Source: Chitinophaga sp. YR627
GTDB lineage: Bacteria; Bacteroidota; Bacteroidia; Chitinophagales; Chitinophagaceae
Direction of reading: 5' to 3'
NCBI RefSeq assembly: GCF_900114995.1
Contig: NZ_FOUX01000004.1
Span: 1 to 64,000 of the forward strand
Length of the DNA: 64,000 nt
In this document: piece after piece, positions 17,150-26,917 of the stretch
Layout: each line of letters begins with the position of its first letter
Position numbering within the stretch: position 1 is the first letter of the stretch
Notes under the pieces: generated by a model
Databases searched by the model: none
What the model was told of the DNA's origin: nothing
The model's input: the letters and a program-made list of their open reading frames with translations, nothing else
Position numbers and translations under genes: made by a program

Positions 17150-18742
17150 ATGAAAGAATTTGCCACACTCATCAGAATACTGAGTAACAGCACCAAAACC
17201 AATGAGAAACTGGATGCACTCAGCAAGTATATGGCGACCGCCGATGCCGCCGACAGACTATGGGTACTGGCGCTCTTTACGGGTCGCCGGCCTAAACGTA
17301 CTGTCAATGCGACACAACTCAGTACCTGGTGTTTACAGATGACCGGTTTACCATCCTGGTTGTATGAAGAGTGTTATCATACCGTGGGTGACCTGGCAGA
17401 AACCATTGCACTGCTGCTTCCTCCGGGGAAAAGCATTTCTGTGCATCCCCTGCATTACTGGATCGATCAATTGATACAGCTGGAAAAAGCCGATGAAACA
17501 ACCAAACAGACCTTCATCCTCAAAGCCTGGGAAGAACTGGATACCAGCGAACGTTTTGTATTCAATAAGCTAATCACAGGCGGTTTCCGTATCGGTGTAT
17601 CGCAGAAGATGATGGTCAATGCCCTGGCAGCAACCTACGATATTCCGGCGGCGACCATCTCACATATGATCAGCGGCAACTGGGATCCTCAGAAAACCAC
17701 TATCGAGGCATTATTAAGCGAAAATATTACCGAAGCAGACGCTTCCAAACCTTTTCCGTTTTACCTCGCCTATGCCCTCGAAACAGGCCCTGCCGAACTG
17801 GGTGTGCCGGAGCAATGGCAGGCGGAATGGAAATGGGATGGTATCCGCGGACAGATCATCAAACGAAACGGACAGCTGTTTGTATGGTCACGTGGGGAAG
17901 AACTGATCACGGAAAAGTTTCCGGAATACCAGCCCCTCCTGGATCTGCTGCCCGAAGGCACGGTACTGGACGGAGAGATCCTGACCTTTGCGGATGGCTT
18001 TCCCCTACCTTTTCAAACCTTACAGACCCGTATCGGCAGAAAGAATGTGACCCGTAAACAATTACAGGAAGCCCCCGTCGCTTTCCTGAGTTATGACCTG
18101 CTGGAATGGGAAGGACAGGATATCAGGACCACTGCCCTTCAGGAACGCCGGCAGCTCCTGGAACAACTGGTCGAAAAGATCAATCATCCCACCCTGCGTC
18201 TCTCCCCAGCCATTACCTTCCATGACTGGGGGGAACTGGCAGCATTCCGCTTACAGGCCAGGGAAAAAGGCAGTGAGGGACTGATGCTGAAAAAGCTGGA
18301 TTCTGCTTATCAGGTGGGACGTAAGAGAGGCGACTGGTGGAAATGGAAAATAGACCCGCTGACCATAGATGCAGTCATGATATATGCCCAGAAAGGCCAC
18401 GGCCGGCGATCGAATTTATACACAGATTACACGTTCGCCGTCCGGGATGGAGAACAATTGGTGTCATTTACAAAGGCTTATTCCGGTCTGACGGACAAGG
18501 AGATCAATGAAGTAGACAACTGGGTAAAGCGGAATTCCATTGAAAAGTTTGGTCCGGTAAGGACAGTGAAACCGGAACTGGTGTTTGAGATCGGATTTGA
18601 GGGTATTGCGGCCTCCAACCGGCATAAATCAGGCGTGGCCCTGCGTTTTCCCCGGATATTACGCTGGCGGAAGGATAAACCAGTCACAGAGATCAACACA
18701 CTCACTGATTTACAGCAACTACTGCAAATGCATAAACAATAA
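17150..18742 (+). CDS. ATP-dependent DNA ligase (ligase-associated repair set)
   Basis: 530 residues. N-terminal helical DNA-binding domain (about 1-200), adenylation domain with the nucleotidyl-acceptor Lys228 in EWKWDGIRG, motif III-like LDGEIL, motif IV EGLMLKK, motif V WWKWKID, then an OB domain. Forms phosphodiester bonds at nicks using ATP. This is the bacterial LigB/TIGR04120 type that accompanies the exonuclease and Lhr-like helicase. Operon with the exonuclease upstream. Confidence 0.93.
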   Translation: MKEFATLIRILSNSTKTNEKLDALSKYMATADAADRLWVLALFTGRRPKRTVNATQLSTWCLQMTGLPSWLYEECYHTVGDLAETIALLLPPGKSISVHPLHYWIDQLIQLEKADETTKQTFILKAWEELDTSERFVFNKLITGGFRIGVSQKMMVNALAATYDIPAATISHMISGNWDPQKTTIEALLSENITEADASKPFPFYLAYALETGPAELGVPEQWQAEWKWDGIRGQIIKRNGQLFVWSRGEELITEKFPEYQPLLDLLPEGTVLDGEILTFADGFPLPFQTLQTRIGRKNVTRKQLQEAPVAFLSYDLLEWEGQDIRTTALQERRQLLEQLVEKINHPTLRLSPAITFHDWGELAAFRLQAREKGSEGLMLKKLDSAYQVGRKRGDWWKWKIDPLTIDAVMIYAQKGHGRRSNLYTDYTFAVRDGEQLVSFTKAYSGLTDKEINEVDNWVKRNSIEKFGPVRTVKPELVFEIGFEGIAASNRHKSGVALRFPRILRWRKDKPVTEINTLTDLQQLLQMHKQ

Positions 18743-18823
18743 TAAAAAGGCAGGGATTAATGAATCAAATTAGTATATTGTACTTATTATTGCATTCTAA
18801 TTGGAACATTATTCTATACTGAC

Positions 18824-19327
18824 ATGAACAACCTGGGCAATAACAAAAAAGATAGTGCCACCGACAACATTGCGCTGGATGAAAAGGATATAGCAATTCT
18901 GCAATTGCTGGAAGAAGATGCAAAAATGACTATCCGTGACCTGGCAGCAAAGCTGAACCTGAGTGCTACCCCTGTCTATGAACGTATTCGTAAAATGGAA
19001 CAGGCTGGTGTTATCAGGCAATACGCTGCTATCGTTGACCCCAGCAAGATCGATAAAGCTCTGACCGTTTTATGTTATATTTCCCTTAAAGAGCATGGTA
19101 AAAAGGCGGGGTCAAAATTCATCAAAGAGATCACGTCTTTCCCTGAAGTAATGGAGTGTCTGAATATCTCCGGTCAGTTTGATTTCATGCTCAAAGTACA
19201 GGTAAAAGACATGCTCGCCTACCATGAGTTCAATGTCAACAAGCTAGGCGAGCTGGATAATATCCGTCACATGGAGAGTGTGTTTGTGATGTCAGTTATC
19301 AAGGCGACACACAGAGTGGTCTATTAG
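18824..19327 (+). CDS. Lrp/AsnC family transcriptional regulator
   Basis: 167 residues. Winged HTH (about residues 10-65: LDEKDIAILQLLEEDAK then LAAKLNLSATPVYERI), then the RAM ligand-binding domain (KALTVLCYISLKEHG onward). Octameric amino-acid-responsive regulators of this type often control nearby metabolic genes; the target here is unclear because the neighbours are unrelated. Its stop overlaps that of the next, convergent gene by four nucleotides. Confidence 0.93.
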   Translation: MNNLGNNKKDSATDNIALDEKDIAILQLLEEDAKMTIRDLAAKLNLSATPVYERIRKMEQAGVIRQYAAIVDPSKIDKALTVLCYISLKEHGKKAGSKFIKEITSFPEVMECLNISGQFDFMLKVQVKDMLAYHEFNVNKLGELDNIRHMESVFVMSVIKATHRVVY

Positions 19328-19917
19328 TTTTGTAATTGTCTGAGACCTTCATACCCTGGGAAAAGGATATAAGCATTTACATTTTCTCCCTTTGGATGTA
19401 CCGTAATGGCAGAACAGATTTCCTTTCTGCCTTTCTCTGTCGTCATTTCAAAAGCGATACCGGAGTTACGCACATCGTATACGGTGATCTTCTTTCCTTT
19501 TACCCTGTCTTCATACTGTGCCACTACTTTTATAGCAGGGAACAGTTTTTTTATCTCGATATAAGAGCTGCCAACTTTTAATCCTTTTGAGGTTGTAAAG
19601 GAACCGGTATTCACACGTACCTGTTTTACGACCATTGCTTCTTTACCATCTGCTTCCTGTCTTACGGAATAAACTGCCAGGAATCTGGAGGAGTCGATAC
19701 TGTCATCTTTTTTGCGGCTGTACCAGAAGGCCCAGGCCTTCCCCATAGCAGCGTCCCCACCATCTGCATTGCCAAGCTCTTTGGACATATCTTCTACTTT
19801 TTCACCCAGTTTTGTATTTCCGATATATTCACCAGGCTGAATCTTCCAGGCATTCTGCGCAAAAGCCGGCGCCGTCATGAGCATACATGCCACCGCAAGA
19901 AAGTAAAGGTGTTTCAT
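19324..19917 (-). CDS. Secreted protein of unknown function
   Basis: 197 residues from ATG 19917 (MKHLYFLAVACMLMTAPAFAQ, a clear signal peptide); six extra codons upstream are open but disfavoured. The mature part has beta-rich segments and KLGEKVEDMSKEL near the front, with no domain I can name. Single gene between the AsnC regulator (convergent) and the S66 carboxypeptidase (divergent). Confidence 0.75.
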   Translation of the reverse strand: MKHLYFLAVACMLMTAPAFAQNAWKIQPGEYIGNTKLGEKVEDMSKELGNADGGDAAMGKAWAFWYSRKKDDSIDSSRFLAVYSVRQEADGKEAMVVKQVRVNTGSFTTSKGLKVGSSYIEIKKLFPAIKVVAQYEDRVKGKKITVYDVRNSGIAFEMTTEKGRKEICSAITVHPKGENVNAYILFPGYEGLRQLQN

Positions 19918-19989
19918 AGTTCTTCTTTTACACAAAGAAAGACAAAAAACAGGCCACTTCCTTATTCAAATAATGCTTACTTTTCTGTT

Positions 19990-21036
19990 ATGAACCGCAA
20001 ACACTTTCTGTCAGCGCTGGCCACCACTGCGGGCCTTACTACCCTTCCCGCGCTGGCACGTTTACAACAGGCCGCTGCAGCGCTCCCACTACATGAAGAA
20101 AGACTGCTGATCCCTCCCTATCTTAAACCGGGTGACCTGATCGGTATTACCTGCCCCGCCGGACATATTACACTGGAAGAAATTAAACCGGCCATACGCA
20201 TTATGGAAAGCTGGGGTTTTAAAATACGTATAGGTAATACCGTGAACAAAGCAGACTTCAGTTTTGGCGGCACCGACAAAGAACGTCAGCAGGATATGCA
20301 GGCGATGCTCGACGATCCTTCCATAAAAGCCATCATGTGTGCACGGGGTGGTTATGGCAGTGCGCGTATCGTAGATCAGCTTGACTTTTCCCACTTCATA
20401 CAACAACCTAAATGGGTGATCGGCTTTAGTGATATCACCGTTTTACATTGTCATATTAACCGCTTGTATGGTATCGCTACACTACATTCGAAGATGTGCA
20501 ACAGCTTCCCGGATGACTATAACACAGCCGAACCGATCGTACAACAAACCATCTCTTCCATCAGAGATGCACTGAGTGGCCAGCAACTCCATTACACAAC
20601 ATTCTCTGACTCCCGCAACAGAACAGGCTCTGCCAAAGGGATACTTATCGGTGGTAATCTGTCCATGATCCAGAGCGTACTGGCAACTAACTCAGAACCG
20701 GATACCATCGGGAAAATACTGTTCCTCGAAGAGGTAGGCGAATACCTCTACAGTCTTGACCGTATGTTTAACAGTCTGCAGCGTGCTCATAAACTTGACA
20801 ATCTCGCAGGACTGATCATCGGAGGTTTCAATCGTATCAAACCAGACGATCCGGGAGAAGAATTCGGACGTACCGTGTATGATATCGTGATGGAGAAAGT
20901 AAAGGATTCCACCTATCCGGTTTGCTTTGGATTTCCGGTAGGACATCAGAAAGATAACTATGCCCTGAAGTGTGGGATTATGCATCAGCTGCAGATCAGC
21001 AGGGATGAAGTGCGACTGGATGAGTTAAGAGGATAA
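19990..21036 (+). CDS. LD-carboxypeptidase (S66 family)
   Basis: 348 residues from ATG 19990 (MNRKHFLSALATTAG); the open frame begins at 19909 but its first 27 codons overlap the start of the divergent gene. N-terminal export signal, possibly Tat-like without a twin Arg. Catalytic triad of S66 enzymes: nucleophile Ser in CARGGYGSARI, Glu in LFLEEVGEYL, His in FPVGHQKDN. Removes the terminal D-alanine from murein tetrapeptides (cell-wall recycling); an exported form would act in the periplasm. Confidence 0.9.
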   Translation: MNRKHFLSALATTAGLTTLPALARLQQAAAALPLHEERLLIPPYLKPGDLIGITCPAGHITLEEIKPAIRIMESWGFKIRIGNTVNKADFSFGGTDKERQQDMQAMLDDPSIKAIMCARGGYGSARIVDQLDFSHFIQQPKWVIGFSDITVLHCHINRLYGIATLHSKMCNSFPDDYNTAEPIVQQTISSIRDALSGQQLHYTTFSDSRNRTGSAKGILIGGNLSMIQSVLATNSEPDTIGKILFLEEVGEYLYSLDRMFNSLQRAHKLDNLAGLIIGGFNRIKPDDPGEEFGRTVYDIVMEKVKDSTYPVCFGFPVGHQKDNYALKCGIMHQLQISRDEVRLDELRG

Positions 21037-21166
21037 AATACTGTAACGCTGCCACCTTTTGCTGTTTATCTGATGCATTCAGACCTGATATACAAACCGT
21101 GCTGAAAGAAAATGATACCCTGATCGTTCAGCACAATTATTCCCAATTTTACAAACAATAATACCC

Positions 21167-21883
21167 ATGAAAAAATTGCTAACACTTATCTGCTGTGCCC
21201 TGATATTAAATGCCTGCAAAAAAGATAAATCTGAACTGATCGTCTCCGGCACTTATGAAAGTTCAAACAAACTGGAATTAAGTACCGTGGTATTATACAG
21301 TAAGAATACGAAGATCACTGATCCTGCTTTTATTAAAGCATTCATTGATCGACAGAATATGTCATTACCACTTTTTAATCTGACGGGAAGCACCGGTCAG
21401 TTAGACTATGGTATTAGCATTGATTATGTAAGTGACGACAGTGTTACGGTACGTTACTCCGGTAGCCGGGACTACCAGGCTACCAAAAAAGGTACACTGG
21501 TCAGCGTAAATGATGATATTGTGCTATTCAGAGAAAAAGATTCCAGTGCTTTTCAATATTTTACAGGCGGCGAACTGGGATGTAATAATGTACCGCTGCT
21601 TGTAAGGAAATATGCGCCTACACCTTATTGCTACACGATAGCTTGTAGCAGCGGCTTTTGCACCCTCTGTAAGACCGCACAACAATTCACATTAGAAAGA
21701 GCCGGAAATGATCTGTCGCTGCCGCTTATTTCCTATGTGTTTACGACAGCTGTTGACCGCAATGGTTGTCAGATCGGGCAGTGGAATGTACAGGATATGT
21801 TTAATCCGGATGTGCTGAATACGATACACACAGCAGATACACTGGTGGTTCAAACCGGCAGAGTGAGATTTATAAAGAAATAA
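21167..21883 (+). CDS. Lipoprotein of unknown function
   Basis: 238 residues with lipobox LNACKK (Cys about 17). The body is predicted beta-rich; a Cys-rich segment (YCYTIACSSGFCTLCKT) lies near residue 165 and could hold disulfides or metal. I recognise no family. The 130 nt before it contain an imperfect hairpin (about 21099-21134). Single gene in the segment that separates the two halves of the repair gene set. Confidence 0.65.
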   Translation: MKKLLTLICCALILNACKKDKSELIVSGTYESSNKLELSTVVLYSKNTKITDPAFIKAFIDRQNMSLPLFNLTGSTGQLDYGISIDYVSDDSVTVRYSGSRDYQATKKGTLVSVNDDIVLFREKDSSAFQYFTGGELGCNNVPLLVRKYAPTPYCYTIACSSGFCTLCKTAQQFTLERAGNDLSLPLISYVFTTAVDRNGCQIGQWNVQDMFNPDVLNTIHTADTLVVQTGRVRFIKK

Positions 21884-21948
21884 TAATGTTGGCTAAAATA
21901 AATGTAGATAAGAGAACTCTAAGGTTGAATACTATGTTGGTCCAATTG

Positions 21949-22310
21949 TTATAAGCTATTTAATAAAATATTTCCATCAATATGAAACTTGTCATGAACG
22001 CTCTTAACCAAACTAAGATTAGGAGCTTTCCGGCCACTCAGAATTTCCGAAAACTGAGACTTAGATATTTCCAGTTCAATTGCAAGCTGCGTTTGATTAA
22101 AGTGATGTATTGTCATGATACGAAGCAGAATTGCTTAAAATCAGGCTTGATTGGCATAGGATATTCTTTCATTTCCCATATCTCTGCCGCTTTGGACAAC
22201 TCATTTAAATGTTTATCCTCTTCTGCTGAAAGATTAGAAAAACCCTTCTGCAAGTATGACTCTATCGCAGTCATAGCCTCATAGTACTGCTGTTTGGTTT
22301 CTATTTCCAT
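21949..22310 (-). pseudogene. higA-like antitoxin gene, frameshifted
   Basis: The N-terminal half (22310 to about 22131, MEIETKQQYYEAMTAIES to KPDFKQ) runs into a stop at 22113. A second frame continues from 22131 to the stop at 21949 and gives ILLRIMTIHHFNQTQLAI, then EISKSQFSEILSGRKAPN, the HTH of the HigA-type antitoxins common in Bacteroidota. Adding one base near 22130 joins both into a protein of about 120 residues, the family's normal length. Either a real inactivation or a sequencing error. Follows the toxin remnant by 22 nt, the normal higBA order. Confidence 0.8.
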
Positions 22311-22332
22311 ATGCGTATGTTGAATAAAAAAG

Positions 22333-22637
22333 TTACAAATTCTGTAATGTCTCTTTCTTTCTATGTTCGTAATACTGCGCGTGTGTCAGTATGTCTCTTA
22401 TATAGAGGATTCTATTTTTGAAATGAATCATTGCTATGAGACGATAATTATTTCCATCTATGTTGAATACATATCTGTCATCACCTATAACATCATATGA
22501 ATTAAAAGTTTGTTTCAATTCACTAAAACTCCCTAATCTGCCTCTTTTGTTTTCTTATACCATTCATTTAAAGGCAGTATTGCTAAAGAATAATATGCGC
22601 CGAATACCCTGATCGCTTTCAATGCAATAACAGTCAT
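22333..22637 (-). pseudogene. higB-like mRNA-interferase toxin gene, frameshifted
   Basis: From ATG 22637 the minus strand reads MTVIALKAIRVFGAYYSLAI and then LNEWYKKTKEAD, stopping at 22533. One base off, translation resumes as GSFSELKQTFNSYDVI, DDRYVFNIDGNNYRLIAMIH and YIRDILTHAQYYEHR, ending at 22333. Together this is a complete HigB-family toxin (about 100 residues) broken at the conserved ADW position. The second part alone would need a TTG start. Both this gene and its antitoxin carry one frameshift, so the locus is probably dead. Confidence 0.8.
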
Positions 22638-22824
22638 TGTCAATTACAATTTTGATTTAAAAAATTGATTGTCCCTAGTTAATCCTTGTCTATCTCCCGG
22701 TTATACGGCATTACATATATATAAAACATTATTATCCCAAACAAAAATAAGTTCTCAAAAAAGAACTATTTACTCAATTTGAAAACTCTGTTATTTCTCC
22801 CTTTTTTACTAATTTCATCAACTG

Positions 22825-25287
22825 ATGAAAAACAAAGCGCGCGGATGGCAGGTGATCATAGAATGGCTGGCTGCAAGAGACAGAAAGCCCTTTACATTCC
22901 AGGAAGAAGCCTGGAAACATTACATGCAGGGCAAATCAGGCCTTGTCAACGCCCCTACCGGTTACGGTAAAACCTTCTCCCTCTTCCTGGGCGTTGTGAT
23001 CGACTGGATCAACAAACATCCGGAGGATTATCAGCAAAAAACAAAGAACGGCCTGCAAATGCTGTGGATCACTCCGCTACGGGCACTGGCGAAAGATATT
23101 GCCCGTGCCATGGAGGAAGTATTGCAGGAACTCAATATGCCCTGGCAGGTAGGCATCCGTAGTGGTGATACGCCTATCTCTACCCGTCAGCAGCAGAAAA
23201 AGATGATGCCGGAAATCCTGCTCATCACACCGGAGAGTTTGCACCTGTTAATGGGACAAAAAGAATATCCCAAAGTATTCGCACACCTGACGACAGTCGT
23301 GGCTGATGAATGGCATGAACTGTTGGGCAGCAAACGCGGCGTTATGGTGGAACTGGGTCTTAGCAGGCTTCGTGGACTGGCAAAAAAAGCAGGCCGTCCG
23401 CCATTAAAAGTATGGGGTATATCTGCCACGATCGGCAATCTGGATGAAGCGCTGGACGTACTGCTCGGTCAGCCTGATCCGGAGGCCGTCATTGTACGCG
23501 CCAAACTGGATAAGAAGATCGAATTACAGAGCATCTTACCAGATGAAATTGAAAAATTCCCCTGGGCGGGTCACTTAGGTACTAAGTTGCTGTATAAAGC
23601 GCTGCCGGTGATCATGAACAGCAAAACAACACTCATCTTCACCAACGTCCGTTCCCAAACGGAGATCTGGTACCAGGAAATATTAAGACAATGTCCTGAA
23701 CTGGCAGGCGCCATTGCGATCCACCATGGCTCTATCGATATGGAACTGCGCGTGTGGGTGGAAGAAGCCCTGCATACCGGCGTACTGAAAGCGGTGGTTT
23801 GCACGTCCAGTCTTGATCTGGGTGTGGACTTCCGTCCGGTAGATACCGTTATCCAGGTCGGCAGTCCGAAAGGAGTAGCCCGCTTCCTGCAACGCGCAGG
23901 CCGAAGCGGTCACCAGCCGGGTGCAACCAGTAAAATATGGTTTCTGCCTACCCACAGTCTTGAACTGGTGGAAGCAGCTGCACTGAAGGCTGCCATGGAA
24001 GAGCAACTGGTAGAAAGCCGTATACCGATCGTACTTGCTTACGACGTACTGTTGCAATACCTGATGACGTTAGGCATTTCCGATGGATTTCATGCAAATG
24101 AAATATGGGAGGAAGTGACCAACACCTTTTGTTTCCGTGATATTACAGAAGACGAATGGGCCTGGATGCTGGCCTTTCTAAGCACGGGTGGAGACGCACT
24201 TTACAGCTATGATGAATTCAAAAAGCTGGAAAGAGAAGATAACTTTTTTATCTGTCGCAGCCGTATGCTGGCGATGCGGCACAGACTGCATATCGGTACC
24301 ATTGTAAGCGACGCCATGCTGAAAGTAAAATTCATGAGTGGCGGTTTCATTGGTATGATAGAAGAATGGTTTGTTGCCCGGCTGCAACCAGGAGACGCGT
24401 TCAGTCTTGGTGGACGTACACTGGAATTTGTCATGATCAAAGACATGACGGTACTGGTACGTAAATCCAACGCCAAACGCGCCATTGTACCCAGCTGGAT
24501 GGGGGGACGTTTACCCCTTTCTGCCAATCTGGGAAAAATGCTGCGCCGCACTTATAACGAAGCATTATCCGGCAAATCAGACATGCCGGAGATCAAAATA
24601 TTACAGCCCTTGTTCGACCTGCAGGAACGGCTTTCACACATACCGAAAGACAATGAACTGCTAATCGAAATGATCAATACCCGTGATGGTTACCACATGT
24701 TCGTCTATCCTTTTGAAGGACGACTGGTACACGAGGTAATGGCAGCGCTGCTGGCCTATCGTATCAGTAAACGGCAGCCGATCACCTTTTCCATGGCCAT
24801 GAATGACTATGGCTTTGAACTGTTGTCAGATCAGCCTATTCCTGTCAGTGAAGGAGATGTACATGATCTTTTTTCCCTGGAGAATCTGACCATTGATCTG
24901 CAGGCAAGTGTGAACTCCACTGAAATGGCACGCAGGAAATTCAGGGATATTGCCGTGATCGCGGGACTGATATTCCAGGGGTATCCCGGTAAGCATAAAG
25001 CCAGCCGGCACCTGCAGTCTTCTGCGTCATTACTGTTCAATGTATTCAAGGATTATGATCCGCAGAACCTCTTGTTACGACAGGCGTTCAACGAGGCATT
25101 TTTCTACCAGATGGAAGAAGCCCGTTTACGGGAAAGTCTGGACCGTATTTATAACAGTAATATCGTCATTACAGAACCGGAAAGTCTCACCCCTTTCTGT
25201 TTCCCGATAAAAGTAGATAGTTTAAGAGAAAACCTGACCAGCGAAAAACTGGAGGACAGGATCAAAAAAATGCGTCCGCAGTTTTAG
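22825..25287 (+). CDS. Ligase-associated DEXH-box helicase (Lhr-like)
   Basis: 820 residues, the usual length of TIGR04121. Walker A APTGYGKT (43-50), motif II DEWH (about 160-163), helicase C-terminal domain with TSSLDLGVDF and motif VI QRAGRSGHQ, then the winged-helix and DUF4942-like C-terminal half of Lhr proteins. An ATP-driven 3'-5' DNA translocase and helicase that should work with the ligase, exonuclease and PdeM. Its partners at 16115-18742 are separated from it by about 4 kb of unrelated genes; PdeM follows after 32 nt. Confidence 0.92.
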   Translation: MKNKARGWQVIIEWLAARDRKPFTFQEEAWKHYMQGKSGLVNAPTGYGKTFSLFLGVVIDWINKHPEDYQQKTKNGLQMLWITPLRALAKDIARAMEEVLQELNMPWQVGIRSGDTPISTRQQQKKMMPEILLITPESLHLLMGQKEYPKVFAHLTTVVADEWHELLGSKRGVMVELGLSRLRGLAKKAGRPPLKVWGISATIGNLDEALDVLLGQPDPEAVIVRAKLDKKIELQSILPDEIEKFPWAGHLGTKLLYKALPVIMNSKTTLIFTNVRSQTEIWYQEILRQCPELAGAIAIHHGSIDMELRVWVEEALHTGVLKAVVCTSSLDLGVDFRPVDTVIQVGSPKGVARFLQRAGRSGHQPGATSKIWFLPTHSLELVEAAALKAAMEEQLVESRIPIVLAYDVLLQYLMTLGISDGFHANEIWEEVTNTFCFRDITEDEWAWMLAFLSTGGDALYSYDEFKKLEREDNFFICRSRMLAMRHRLHIGTIVSDAMLKVKFMSGGFIGMIEEWFVARLQPGDAFSLGGRTLEFVMIKDMTVLVRKSNAKRAIVPSWMGGRLPLSANLGKMLRRTYNEALSGKSDMPEIKILQPLFDLQERLSHIPKDNELLIEMINTRDGYHMFVYPFEGRLVHEVMAALLAYRISKRQPITFSMAMNDYGFELLSDQPIPVSEGDVHDLFSLENLTIDLQASVNSTEMARRKFRDIAVIAGLIFQGYPGKHKASRHLQSSASLLFNVFKDYDPQNLLLRQAFNEAFFYQMEEARLRESLDRIYNSNIVITEPESLTPFCFPIKVDSLRENLTSEKLEDRIKKMRPQF

Positions 25288-25319
25288 TTTAACAGGGATA
25301 ATGTAGTTTTACCGAAGAT

Positions 25320-25967
25320 ATGGAGGATGTGATTTACAGATACCAGGACCAGACCTGGCATTTATCGCCACACAGGGCTATTTTCTGGCAGGAAGAACAG
25401 GCGTTGATAGTATCAGATCTGCACCTGGGCAAAGGCACACATTTCAGGAAAGCAGGGATTGCTGTACCTGCCAATATCGGGCAGAATGACCTATACCGGC
25501 TGCAATTACTGATCACGGCTTATAATCCTTCACAGATCATCATAGTAGGTGATATGTTCCACAGCCGTGAGAACAATGACGTAGCCTATTTCAGACTCTG
25601 GCGGCAGCAGTTTGCCAATATATCTTTCAAACTGGTAAAGGGTAATCATGATATCTTACCTGACGCCGTATATGCGACACTGAATCTTGAAGTGTTTGAT
25701 ACGCTCTGCATCCGTGATATACATTTCGTACACGAGCCCTGCGAAGAAGGCGACACACCCGGGTACACCTTTTCCGGCCACCTGCATCCGGGCGTAGTAG
25801 TAGCCGGCGCTGGCAGACAACGTCTGCGCCTCCCCTGCTTTTACTTCGGAAAACATTGCAGCATATTGCCTGCTTTTGGCCGTTTTACGGGCCTCGCTAC
25901 CTTAGAACCTGCACTTGATGAGGCAGTATTTGTTATTGCTGAAAACAGCGTCTTAAAAGTCAATTAA
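25320..25967 (+). CDS. pdeM: Ligase-associated metallophosphoesterase PdeM
   Basis: 215 residues, calcineurin-like phosphoesterase fold: SDLHLGKGTHFRKAG (about 33-47), IIVGDMFHS, VKGNHDI, FVHEP and SGHLHPG supply the dinuclear metal site. Member of the four-gene ligase-associated DNA-repair set (TIGR04123), acting as a DNA phosphoesterase or endonuclease. Its stop and the ATG of the HDAC-like gene overlap as TAATG, which implies coupled translation. Confidence 0.92.
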   Translation: MEDVIYRYQDQTWHLSPHRAIFWQEEQALIVSDLHLGKGTHFRKAGIAVPANIGQNDLYRLQLLITAYNPSQIIIVGDMFHSRENNDVAYFRLWRQQFANISFKLVKGNHDILPDAVYATLNLEVFDTLCIRDIHFVHEPCEEGDTPGYTFSGHLHPGVVVAGAGRQRLRLPCFYFGKHCSILPAFGRFTGLATLEPALDEAVFVIAENSVLKVN

Positions 25968-26866
25968 TGCTGGTTGCCTACGATCCCATATTTGCACATC
26001 CACTCCCGGAAGGTCACCGCTTTCCGATGGTCAAGTATGAACTGATCCCTGCACAATTGTTGCGGGAAGGTATTATCAGCGAACAGCAACTGCATATACC
26101 TGCTCCGGCAGAAGAAGCGACGATCCTGCTGACACATACCGCACATTACTGGCATCAGCTGCAACACCAGACATTATCTGACAAAGAACAAAGACGTATT
26201 GGTCTGCCACAATCACCGGCATTAACCTTACGCGAGATTGTTATCAGCCAGGGTACGATCGACTGTGCGTTGCATGCAATGAAATACGGCGTTGCCCTGA
26301 ATGTGGCAGGAGGTACGCATCACGCTTTTGCAGATCGCGGAGAAGGCTTTTGTCTGCTGAATGACTTTGCCATAGCCGCTAATTATCTGCTGCATCAGCA
26401 AATGGTAAAAAAGGTATTGATCATTGATCTGGATGTACATCAGGGAAATGGTACTGCTGCTTTATTTGAAGGAAGACCGGAGGTCTATACTTTCAGTATG
26501 CATGGCGCACATAATTATCCGTTTCATAAAGAAGTATCCGACTGGGATGTACCCTTACCAGATGGTATGCATGATGTTGATTATCTGCGTACACTGAGTG
26601 AATGTCTTCCTGTGCTGATCAATAAAGTAAAACCTGATATTGTATTTTATCTGTCCGGTGTGGATATCCTGCAAACAGACCGTTATGGGAAATTGCAGGT
26701 AACACATGAAGGTTGTCGTAAGCGCGATGAAATGGTATTTCGCACTTTAAAGCAACATGGTATCCCCTGTGCGGTAGCTATGGGCGGTGGATATTCCACA
26801 CAGATCAGGGATATTGTAAATGCACATTGTAATACTTTCAGCGCTGCGGCAGAGATCTGGGGGTAA
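25967..26866 (+). CDS. Histone-deacetylase-family protein
   Basis: 299 residues of the arginase/deacetylase fold. The double His of GGTHHAF (118-119) is the charge-relay pair, LIIDLDVHQGNG supplies zinc ligands Asp156 and His158, and LSGVDILQTDRYG the third Asp. Bacterial members deacetylate small molecules or protein lysines (AcuC, acetylpolyamine amidohydrolase). Its one-nucleotide overlap with pdeM places it in the repair operon, which suggests deacetylation of a repair or chromatin protein, but this is inference from position only. Confidence 0.88.
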   Translation: MLVAYDPIFAHPLPEGHRFPMVKYELIPAQLLREGIISEQQLHIPAPAEEATILLTHTAHYWHQLQHQTLSDKEQRRIGLPQSPALTLREIVISQGTIDCALHAMKYGVALNVAGGTHHAFADRGEGFCLLNDFAIAANYLLHQQMVKKVLIIDLDVHQGNGTAALFEGRPEVYTFSMHGAHNYPFHKEVSDWDVPLPDGMHDVDYLRTLSECLPVLINKVKPDIVFYLSGVDILQTDRYGKLQVTHEGCRKRDEMVFRTLKQHGIPCAVAMGGGYSTQIRDIVNAHCNTFSAAAEIWG

Positions 26867-26917
26867 TTCGTTGCTACCTGAATATTACTTTTACTGATAG
26901 CTATAGCTGTATAAAAC

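Noticed and set aside
18740..18823. Possible S24-regulator site before the Lrp/AsnC gene
   Set aside because: CTAA and TTAG words occur nearby, but never with the 5-nt spacing seen at the four proposed operators.
22113..22310. 65-codon ORF as a complete small protein
   Set aside because: The HigA-type HTH continues in another frame right after its stop; listed as a pseudogene instead.
22333..22518. 61-codon ORF as a complete gene
   Set aside because: Begins at TTG within a conserved HigB core; the missing N-terminal half is found in another frame directly upstream, so it is part of a frameshifted gene.
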